From: an uncultured Phycisphaerales bacterium
Lineage (GTDB): Bacteria; Planctomycetota; Phycisphaerae; Tepidisphaerales; Tepidisphaeraceae
Assembly: GCA_903871935.1 (NCBI GenBank)
Contig: CAIQIQ010000157.1
Location: forward strand, 1 to 34,167
DNA: 34,167 nt
Direction of reading: 5' to 3'
The stretch's first letter is position 1, and every line of letters starts with the position of its first letter. Below, one piece after another: positions 8,219 through 14,151 of the stretch. The position numbers were made by a program, and so were the translations under genes. Under the pieces are notes generated by a model. That model was not told where the DNA came from. It searched no databases and was given only the letters and a program-made list of their open reading frames with translations.

Positions 8219-9301
8219 TCAGACTGGCCGATCGGGATCAGCATCGTCAGTTGCTGGTGCCTCAGGCGCTGTTTCAGCAGAAATGGTATCAGAAGCCGGT
8301 CCTGCAGAGTCCGCTTCGCCGGCCGGCTGGGCAGGGGGCTCCGGGGCGGCCACATCGGACGCCGCCGGCTCTGCAACCGCTGTCGCCTCGGCCGATTCCG
8401 AAGCATTCTCAGCATCAGGCTCCGTGATCAGGTGGCTCAGGCGCTGCTGGTTGGCCTTTCCCTGCAGCGCATCCGGTTGAGGCAGATCCTTAAGCGAATT
8501 CAGCCCGAATACCTCAAGGAACCGTTTGGTCGACCCGTAAAGGATGGGCCTGCCGGGCTCTTCAGCCCGGCCGGCGATCTTCACCAGGTGCTTTTCCATC
8601 AGCGATCGGATCGTTTCGCCCGATGCTACACCGCGGATGGCTTCCAGGTCAGCCCGCAGGATCGGCTGCTTGTACGCGATGATGGCAAGGGTCTCCAGCG
8701 CCGCCTTGGTCAGTTTGGCATCCGCTTCCCTCTGCTGCAGCGCCTTAAGCGGTTCGCCATAGTTCGGCAGCGTCAGGAGCTGGAATCCGCCGGCCACCTG
8801 CTCCACCCTAAAACACCGCCCAGTCTGCTCGTATTGCTCATTGAGCAGGCGCACCGCCTTGCGAATAGGCTTGGTGGATTCCAGGTTGAATAACTCCGCC
8901 AGTTTCCCGCCCGTCAGCGGCGAATGCGTCGCAAACAGATACGCCTCCAGCAGCCCGATATCGATCTTCGGGTCCACCGCCTGGGCCTCAGCGGCCAAAT
9001 CCTCGGCCGTCGGCTCGATCTGCCCATCCGGCTGCTCGCTGTTGGCATCCGCGACATCGGGCGCCTGGGGGGCCAGTTCACCTGCCACCAGCGATCCCTC
9101 TTCGGCAGGGGGGAGGGCGACACCATCTTCATTCACGGAAGGCAAAGCCGCCGAATCCGCCGATTGCAGCGAGTCATCCTGGTCCGACCCCGGCAGCGCC
9201 TCGGCCGCCGCCGACAGCCCCGACGCTTCCGAGGCCTCAGCCAACCTCGCCGGCTGCTTCTCCAGCGCATCGTTCTTGGGCTCTTCCTGCATGCGCTGCA
9301 T
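8219..9301 (-). CDS. scpB: segregation and condensation protein B (ScpB) with acidic flanking regions
   Basis: 360 residues. ScpB is the winged-helix kleisin-partner subunit of the SMC-ScpAB complex that compacts and segregates chromosomes. The conserved core lies at about 110-290: DIGLLEAYLFATHSPLTGGK, LNEQYEQTGRCFRVEQVAGG followed by FQLLT, LTKAALETLAIIAYKQPILR and GRPILYGSTKRFLEVFGLNS. Roughly 100 N-terminal and 70 C-terminal residues are low-complexity Ala/Glu/Asp/Pro-rich, making the protein about twice the usual length. No scpA is adjacent. The ATG at 9301 has no clear ribosome site; another in-frame ATG follows three codons later. The core identification is firm. Confidence 0.92.
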   Translation of the reverse strand: MQRMQEEPKNDALEKQPARLAEASEASGLSAAAEALPGSDQDDSLQSADSAALPSVNEDGVALPPAEEGSLVAGELAPQAPDVADANSEQPDGQIEPTAEDLAAEAQAVDPKIDIGLLEAYLFATHSPLTGGKLAELFNLESTKPIRKAVRLLNEQYEQTGRCFRVEQVAGGFQLLTLPNYGEPLKALQQREADAKLTKAALETLAIIAYKQPILRADLEAIRGVASGETIRSLMEKHLVKIAGRAEEPGRPILYGSTKRFLEVFGLNSLKDLPQPDALQGKANQQRLSHLITEPDAENASESAEATAVAEPAASDVAAPEPPAQPAGEADSAGPASDTISAETAPEAPATDDADPDRPV

Positions 9302-9391
9302 CTAATCGGGAAAGGCCAAGCTTTGCAAGCTGCAATACCCAGTAGCGCCACCATCCCGGCCGCAGCCTCAAACCTCCATCCCCGCCTGCCT

Positions 9392-9414
9392 CCCTTCGCC
9401 CTCTGGGAGAAGGG
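9392..9414. repeat. intergenic hairpin repeat (CCCTTC...GAAGGG)
   Basis: An imperfect palindrome with CCCTTC and GAAGGG arms and an inner CCC-TCT-GGG stem, followed by GGGGATGAGGG. Sequences of this kind are familiar as dispersed intergenic repeats in several GC-rich phyla. Only one copy is in this window, so its repeat status is inferred. Confidence 0.45.
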
Positions 9415-9500
9415 CCGGGGATGAGGGTGCCGTATCCGGCACACCGCCCTCGACCTTCACAGGGACCGTCCCCGCGCCCGCGCTCTTCGTCTTCAAGTAG

Positions 9501-9520
9501 GACGGGCGACCCCGCCCGTC
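9501..9520. repeat. intergenic inverted repeat GACGGGC-6-GCCCGTC
   Basis: Perfect 7-bp arms around a GACCCC loop. There is no T-tract, so it does not look like a terminator. It resembles dispersed hairpin elements of planctomycete-type genomes; this is inference, as a single copy is visible here. Confidence 0.5.
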
Positions 9521-9707
9521 AGCGCAAACCGTCTCGCGCCACGACGCAACGCCGCAACGTCAATCAACAATCACGGAATCTCGGGGAAAAACGCAGCTCC
9601 CGGCGAATCCAGCCCCAGCCAGTCCTCGTCCAGCTCGCCCGTTCTTTCCGGATGGTGGGGACAGTCATTTTGCCTATAGTGCAACGATCACCAGCATGGA
9701 ATAACCA

Positions 9708-9938
9708 ATGAGCACAGCGGAACTTCGTCTTCACGCCAAACAGATGATTGAGGCCCTTCCTCCGGCACGGCTAAGAGTCGCGGCCAGTTTTCTTGCATTT
9801 CTTGATGCCCCGGAATCGAAACCGGCCGCAAGGCATCTTGCCGCTGTTGCGAAACTGCGGCAGCGGATCAAGGTGGCGGAGAAAGATATAGCCGCTGGAC
9901 GTGGTGTTGATTGGCGAAAGGTCAGAGGCGATGTATAA
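9708..9938 (+). CDS. small antitoxin-like protein (orphan; toxin partner truncated)
   Basis: 76 residues (MSTAELRLHAKQMIEALPPA at the start). The C-terminal pattern AEKDIAAGRGVDWRKVRGDV resembles the toxin-binding tails of RelB/DUF2281-type addiction-module antitoxins. Its last codons overlap an ATG that begins MYKVTLAPA, a typical RelE/ParE toxin start, which supports the assignment. The toxin frame ends after 16 codons, so this antitoxin now lacks a partner. No strong ribosome site is visible (GGAA six bases upstream); a TATAGT lies 27 bases before the ATG. Confidence 0.65.
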   Translation: MSTAELRLHAKQMIEALPPARLRVAASFLAFLDAPESKPAARHLAAVAKLRQRIKVAEKDIAAGRGVDWRKVRGDV

Positions 9939-9981
9939 GGTGACCCTCGCCCCTGCAACCGGCAATCATCGTTTACCTTGA
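9931..9981 (+). pseudogene. remnant of a RelE/ParE-type toxin gene (first codons only)
   Basis: The frame beginning at ATG 9931 overlaps the antitoxin stop by 8 bases, as in intact modules, and encodes MYKVTLAPATG before diverging and ending at TGA 9981. MYKVTLAPA is the characteristic start of many RelE-family toxins (beta-strand 1), which normally continue for about 90 residues. The rest is missing. The break lies 15 bases before repeated motifs resembling insertion-sequence ends. Truncation by an insertion or deletion event is inferred. Confidence 0.55.
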
Positions 9982-9995
9982 ACCAATAAGATGTA

Positions 9996-10033
9996 ACCCA
10001 TGTCCTGAACCATCTGCGCCACCCATGTCCTGA
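9996..10033. repeat. two direct repeats ACCCATGTCCTGA, possible IS-end remnant
   Basis: The 13-mer ACCCATGTCCTGA occurs at 9996-10008 and again at 10021-10033 (25-base period). Closely spaced copies of this kind of motif resemble terminal regions of some transposase-bearing elements, but no transposase is present here. Together with the truncated toxin just upstream, this suggests a scar left by a mobile element. Confidence 0.4.
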
Positions 10034-10054
10034 CTGCGCCCCTTGCCCCGTTAT

Positions 10055-10074
10055 GGAATAATCAATAATCACTA
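10055..10074. repeat. 20-base exact repeat, copy 1 (second copy at 20919-20938)
   Basis: GGAATAATCAATAATCACTA occurs here in intergenic DNA and again, identically and on the same strand, across the end of the BlaR1 gene. The AT-rich 20-mer stands out in GC-rich surroundings. Confidence 0.7.
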
Positions 10075-10082
10075 TGCCGCCG

Positions 10083-10176
10083 GAACCTGCGCACCTCCTC
10101 CTCATTTTTGACGCAAGTACCTGTATCCACAGCACTTAGCGTATATGGAGTGCCCCCGCCGAGAACCTGCGCACCT
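10083..10176. repeat. direct repeat GAACCTGCGCACCT, two copies
   Basis: GAACCTGCGCACCT occurs at 10083-10096 and 10163-10176 (80-base period). The similarity continues imperfectly into CCTCCTCAT versus GCTACTCAT. The copies bracket an AT-richer stretch. No gene is seen between 9982 and 10259 apart from these repeats. Confidence 0.55.
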
Positions 10177-10242
10177 GCTACTCATCCACAACAACCTGAC
10201 GCGAAAACCACCTGTCGCTACCGGCCACCCCCGTCCGCGCGG

Positions 10243-10248
10243 TAGAAT
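10243..10248 (+). promoter_or_regulatory. -10-like element (TAGAAT) of the HAD phosphatase gene
   Basis: TAGAAT lies 11 bases before the ATG at 10260. The spacer GACGACCCCAT contains no Shine-Dalgarno sequence. The distance suggests a leaderless transcript. No clear -35 box is seen. Confidence 0.5.
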
Positions 10249-10259
10249 GACGACCCCAT

Positions 10260-10793
10260 ATGACACCCGCTATTTTCCTTGATCGGGATGGGACGATTCT
10301 TGAGGATCACGGGGTCCTGACTTGTGCGGCCGATGTCCACTTCCTCCCGGGGGTCGTTGAGGCCTTGCAAGCCCTGAAGCGCCGATTCCGTCTGTTTGTC
10401 CTGACCAATGAATCGCTGGTCGGAAAAGGCACCCTCACCCGGCAGCAGGTGAATCTGGTGAACGGGCACATGCTCCGCGAGCTGCATCGCGATGGCATCT
10501 GCATCGAAGAGCTCTATGCCTGCCCCGGAGCCAAAGGCACCTGCTGCAAGTGTCACAAGCCCGGCTCGGAGTTCCTGGTCGATGCCGCGCAGCGCTACGG
10601 CCTGGATATCACACAATCATGGACCGTTGGCGATCATCCTCACGATGCCGAGCTTGGCCGCAGTGCCGGCGGCAACGGTATCGTCGTCCTGACCGGCCAT
10701 GGCCAGAAGCATCGCGCCGATGTGCCCAAGGGTGTGCCCGTGGCATTCGACCTGGCCGAGGCCTCGCGCATCATGTTTGCCGGAATGCAGTAG
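10260..10793 (+). CDS. HAD-family phosphatase, GmhB/HisB-N-like (HAD-IIIA)
   Basis: 177 residues, cytosolic. HAD motif I is FLDRDGT (nucleophile D8, acid D10), motif II is FVLTNES (T49), and motif IV is TVGDHPHDAELG (D125, D129). This architecture and length fit the D-glycero-D-manno-heptose-1,7-bisphosphate phosphatase/histidinol phosphatase group, which removes phosphate from sugar or amino-alcohol phosphates. The zinc-loop region reads CPGAKGTCCKCHKP (C88, C95, C96, C98). It keeps the C-x-C-x-K-P end but has Gly where GmhB has the zinc-binding His, and the loop is shorter. The substrate is therefore uncertain. The acyl-CoA synthetase starts 46 bases downstream with its own promoter-like element. 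Confidence 0.82.
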   Translation: MTPAIFLDRDGTILEDHGVLTCAADVHFLPGVVEALQALKRRFRLFVLTNESLVGKGTLTRQQVNLVNGHMLRELHRDGICIEELYACPGAKGTCCKCHKPGSEFLVDAAQRYGLDITQSWTVGDHPHDAELGRSAGGNGIVVLTGHGQKHRADVPKGVPVAFDLAEASRIMFAGMQ

Positions 10794-10824
10794 GGCGCTT
10801 CCTTTACCCCTCCCACCATCCCGC

Positions 10825-10830
10825 TACAAT
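10825..10830 (+). promoter_or_regulatory. -10-like element (TACAAT) of the acyl-CoA synthetase gene
   Basis: TACAAT lies 9 bases before the ATG at 10840. TTTACC lies 16 bases upstream of it as a possible -35 box. There is no ribosome-binding site between TACAAT and the ATG, which suggests leaderless initiation. Confidence 0.55.
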
Positions 10831-10839
10831 CCGACCCCG

Positions 10840-12459
10840 ATGGACTTCAGTGCGCTGGCTACGGGGCAGGAGGCTTTGCCCCAGTGCTATAACTTCACAG
10901 TAGATTGCGTCGAGAACCTCGCCCGGACCCGGCCGGATGTTCTGGCGCTCTGGTGGGTAAACGAGCAGGGCACCGACCAGCGCTACACCTTCGCCCAGAT
11001 CGCCGCCCAGGCCCGCAAAGCTTCCGCGCTCTTCCACGACCTGGGCATCCGCAAAGGCGATCGCGTTATCGTCATCATGCAGCGCATCCCCCAATGGTGG
11101 TTCGCCGTCTTGGGCCTGATCCGTTTGGGCGCCATACCCATCCCCGGCACGCCGCTGCTCACCTGGAAGGATGTCCGCTATCGCCTGGAGTTCTCCGAAT
11201 CCAAGGCCATCATCACCGACATCGACAATGCCCCCAAGTTCCAGGAATACACCGGCCTGAAGATCGTCGCAGGCGCTAACCTGCCCGGAGCGGTTGACTT
11301 CGACCACGCCCTGGCCAACGCCCGCGATGACATGCCCGTGCCCCAGCCCACTCTCGCCGCCGACCCCGGCATGATCTACTTCACCAGCGGCACGACCGGT
11401 GATGCCAAGATGGTCCTCCACACCCAGGTGAGCTACGGCCTCGCCCACGCCATCACCGGCGGCTACTGGCTCGACCTCAAGCCCACCGACACCATCTGGG
11501 CACTCGCCGACACCGGCTGGGGCAAGACCGCATGGTCCAACATGTTCGGCCCCTGGCTGATGGGCGCCTGCGTCTTCGTCCTCGACATGCGTGGCAAGTT
11601 CGACCCCAACGTCATCCTCGCCACGCTCTGTAAATACCCCATCACCGCCTTCTGCGCCCCCGCCACCGCGCTGCGCCTCCTCGTCCGCAAGGACCTCCCA
11701 TCCTATCGCCTCAAGGCCCTGCGCCACTGCGTCTCGGCCGGCGAAGCCCTCAACATTCCCGTCTACGAGGCCTGGCACCACGGCACCGGCCTGGACGTCT
11801 ACGAAGCCTACGGCCAGACCGAGACCGTCTGCTGCGTCGGCAACGTCCGCCAGCACAAACTGCCCATCCGTCCCGGCTCCATGGGCAAGTCCATGCCCGG
11901 TTACGATGTCCAGATCGTCGATAACCACGGCAATGTCCTGCCGCGCGGAGAGGAGGGCAACATCGCCGTCCGCTACAAGCCCAAACGGCCGGTCGGCCTG
12001 TTCGTCGAGTACTGGAAAAACCCTGAGGAGACCGCCGACCGCTTCATCGGCGACTTCTATCTGACCGGCGACACCGCCCGCCTCGACGCCGACGGCTACT
12101 TCTGGTTCACCGGCCGGTCCGATGACATCATTAACTCCTCCAGCTACCGCATCGGCCCCGCTGAAGTCGAAGATTCGCTCCTGACCCATCCTTCCGTCCT
12201 TGAGTGTGCCGCCATCGGCGTCCCCGACGAGATGCGTGGTGAGGTCGTCAAGGCATTCGTCGTCCTTCGCCCGGGCATCGAGCCCTCCGACACGCTGGCC
12301 CGCGAGATCCAGACGCACTGCAAGAAGGTGACCGCCCCCTACAAGTACCCGCGTCAGATCGAGTTCATCGACGCCTTGCCCAAGACCATCAGCGGCAAAA
12401 CCCGCCGCGTCGCCCTCCGCCAGCTCGAACAGCAGCGCCGTCTCGCCGCGCTGCTGTGA
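10840..12459 (+). CDS. AMP-forming acyl-CoA synthetase (medium-chain/ACSM-like)
   Basis: 539 residues. It activates a carboxylic acid to an acyl-AMP and then an acyl-CoA, in the cytosol. The ATP-binding loop is YFTSGTTGDAKMVLHT (about 180-195). Other motifs are AYGQTETVCC, the hinge region YLTGDTARLDADGYFWFTGR, DDIINSSSYRIGPAEVE, and the catalytic lysine in PKTISGKTRR near the C-terminus. WALADTGWGKTAWSNMFGPW resembles the ACSM/acetyl-CoA synthetase branch, so a short- or medium-chain fatty or aromatic acid is likely. The ATG at 10840 is preferred over upstream in-frame codons because residues before it are proline-rich and unrelated, and because of the TACAAT box 9 bases before it. Confidence 0.9.
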   Translation: MDFSALATGQEALPQCYNFTVDCVENLARTRPDVLALWWVNEQGTDQRYTFAQIAAQARKASALFHDLGIRKGDRVIVIMQRIPQWWFAVLGLIRLGAIPIPGTPLLTWKDVRYRLEFSESKAIITDIDNAPKFQEYTGLKIVAGANLPGAVDFDHALANARDDMPVPQPTLAADPGMIYFTSGTTGDAKMVLHTQVSYGLAHAITGGYWLDLKPTDTIWALADTGWGKTAWSNMFGPWLMGACVFVLDMRGKFDPNVILATLCKYPITAFCAPATALRLLVRKDLPSYRLKALRHCVSAGEALNIPVYEAWHHGTGLDVYEAYGQTETVCCVGNVRQHKLPIRPGSMGKSMPGYDVQIVDNHGNVLPRGEEGNIAVRYKPKRPVGLFVEYWKNPEETADRFIGDFYLTGDTARLDADGYFWFTGRSDDIINSSSYRIGPAEVEDSLLTHPSVLECAAIGVPDEMRGEVVKAFVVLRPGIEPSDTLAREIQTHCKKVTAPYKYPRQIEFIDALPKTISGKTRRVALRQLEQQRRLAALL

Positions 12460-12533
12460 CATGCATTGCTGACACGCCCCGGCGCGGAGATAATGATCTA
12501 TGCACCGGAGTTATATCATGATAAACTGACGCC

Positions 12534-13679
12534 ATGCGTAAGATTATCACCAGGCGGTTTCGGCCCGATCTCTCCTCCCATCGTTCAGCGTTTCTCTGGG
12601 GTCCACGCAAAGTCGGGAAGACGTATTGGATCAGGCACCACCTGGGCGACGCGACGTTGATCGACTTGCTCAAGACCGACGTTCTTGCTGACTTCGCCAC
12701 CCGGCCAGCCCTGTTGCGGGAACGGTACTCTGAGGGCGACGGGCTGATCGTCATTGACGAAGTCCAGAAGTTGCCCCAGTTGCTGGACGAAGTCCATTGG
12801 ATGATCGAGAACACACATCGGCACTTCCTTCTGACCGGTTCCAGCGCACGCAAACTCCGCCGGGGCGCCGCCAACCTGCTTGGGGGACGGGCGCTGCGCT
12901 ATCAAATGGCGCCTCTGAGCTATATTGAGACAACTGGGATCGACTTGGAACGCGTGATGGTCTCGGGCCTTTTGCCATCGCACTATCTGGCGGATGACCC
13001 GATCCCACTGCTGCGGTCCTATATCGGCGACTACCTGGCGGAGGAGATCGCCGCCGAGTCGGCAGCGCGAAGCTTGCCCCAGTTTGCACAGTTCCTGCGC
13101 GTGGCCGCCATCACGAGTGGATGCCTTCTGAACTACACGAATGTGGCACAGGAAGCCGGAGTCAAAGCACGGGCGGTGCGGGACTATTTCCAGATCCTCG
13201 AAGACACCATGCTCGGATACCGCCTGGAACCATGGAGAAAGACCAAGGATCGTCGCCTGATAACCACCGAGAAATTCTACCTGTTCGACGTTGGGGTGAC
13301 GAATTTCATCTCACGTCGGAAACCCGCGCCTGGCACGCCAGAGTTTGGGCAGTCTTTCGAGCAGTTCATCCTGATGGAACTGATGGCCTACCGCGCCTAT
13401 GCCGATCCGGAACTTGAGATCACATTCTGGCGCAGCGCCAGCGGCTTCGAGGTCGATTTTATCCTGAACGACATGCAGGTGGTCATTGAAGCCAAAAGCA
13501 GCCGGCGCGTTCACGATGGCGACCTGCGAAGCCTGCGGGCTCTTATGGAGGAGCATCGGCCGGCCAGTGTTCTGGTTGTGTGCGATGAAAGCGAACCGCG
13601 CAAGATGCCCGGCATCGAGGTTCTGCCATGGAGGAGATTCCTGGATCGCCTTTGGAGCGGAGAGTTGCTGGCAGGCTGA
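12534..13679 (+). CDS. AAA ATPase with C-terminal DUF4143 domain
   Basis: 381 residues. The Walker A motif is GPRKVGKT (23-30) and Walker B is LIVIDE (71-76), followed by FLLTGSSARKLRRGAANLLG (98-117), typical of this ATPase family. A winged-helix-like middle (NYTNVAQEAGVKARAVRDYF) and the DUF4143 end follow. The end has a PD-(D/E)xK nuclease-like pattern: E306-V-D308, then E319-A-K321. These solitary ATPases are often found in accessory DNA near toxin-antitoxin genes; their role is unknown. The ATG has no ribosome site; TAAACT lies 6 bases upstream. Confidence 0.88.
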   Translation: MRKIITRRFRPDLSSHRSAFLWGPRKVGKTYWIRHHLGDATLIDLLKTDVLADFATRPALLRERYSEGDGLIVIDEVQKLPQLLDEVHWMIENTHRHFLLTGSSARKLRRGAANLLGGRALRYQMAPLSYIETTGIDLERVMVSGLLPSHYLADDPIPLLRSYIGDYLAEEIAAESAARSLPQFAQFLRVAAITSGCLLNYTNVAQEAGVKARAVRDYFQILEDTMLGYRLEPWRKTKDRRLITTEKFYLFDVGVTNFISRRKPAPGTPEFGQSFEQFILMELMAYRAYADPELEITFWRSASGFEVDFILNDMQVVIEAKSSRRVHDGDLRSLRALMEEHRPASVLVVCDESEPRKMPGIEVLPWRRFLDRLWSGELLAG

Positions 13680-13753
13680 GCGGAAGTGCATGAGATATCC
13701 TTGGCCTCCAGCTACGCGACGGTCGTGCCCCGACACCTTCGCGTCGCGCCTCA

Positions 13754-14041
13754 TCATCGACGTAGTTCCGGCCGTCGTTTGCCTGCGGTGTTGATGCCCA
13801 GTCGCTCGTAGACTGGGCAGTGCCCGCTGATTGACCGGTATATCAGCGATCCGCTGATCGCCCCCAACACCGTCCTCGTTATCGTGGACCTGCCAACGGC
13901 CGCATAGGCAATCGCCCCTCCTGCCATCGCGGCCGCGATCCGTTCGGCCATACCGACATTGACCTGCCACTCTTGTCGAGGCGCGACATTCGATCTGCCT
14001 GTCACCTCACCGGTACTGTACGCATCACTGAAGGCTACCAT
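13754..14041 (-). CDS. DUF2892 (YgaP-like) small membrane protein
   Basis: 95 residues. The C-terminal two-thirds match the DUF2892 pattern: NVGMAERIAAAMAGGAIAYA, a second hydrophobic helix (VLGAISGSLIYRSISGH), and the signature CPVYERLGINT. The family forms two membrane helices in the inner membrane; in YgaP it is attached to a rhodanese. The frame extends upstream to 14248. The ATG at 14041 is chosen because GGGGAG stands 7 bases before it and the residues upstream look random. Role unknown. It lies 110 bases downstream of the large GNAT-containing gene, on the same strand. Confidence 0.78.
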   Translation of the reverse strand: MVAFSDAYSTGEVTGRSNVAPRQEWQVNVGMAERIAAAMAGGAIAYAAVGRSTITRTVLGAISGSLIYRSISGHCPVYERLGINTAGKRRPELRR

Positions 14042-14151
14042 GGGTGTGCTCCCCGTAGACACATTGTCAGGCAACGCTTTCTCCCCAGATGATAGGCAAC
14101 GACACATGCCGCACCATTCGCGTTTGCGGATCGCTGCCCTGCATGTGCCCG

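Larger units (their letters stand above)
9302..9707. other. intergenic region with hairpin repeats, no convincing gene
   Basis: About 400 bases between the divergent scpB and antitoxin genes. Open frames here are short, composition-driven and lack family features. Two inverted-repeat elements (9392-9414 and 9501-9520) are present. A TATAGT hexamer at 9675-9680 may be the -10 box of the antitoxin gene. Confidence 0.6.

Noticed and set aside
9421..9711. 96-residue plus-strand frame in the scpB-antitoxin gap
   Set aside because: Arg/Pro/Ser-rich translation over the hairpin repeats, no family features, overlapping the antitoxin start.
10804..12462. 552-residue open frame on the minus strand
   Set aside because: It is an exact antisense shadow of the acyl-CoA synthetase gene. 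Its Gly/Ala/Asp/Val-rich translation follows from the codon bias of the real gene and shows no family motifs.
13715..13748. Inverted repeat CGCGAC...GTCGCG between the DUF4143 and DUF2892 genes as a terminator
   Set aside because: Six-base arms with a 22-base loop and no T-tract on either side; not convincing.
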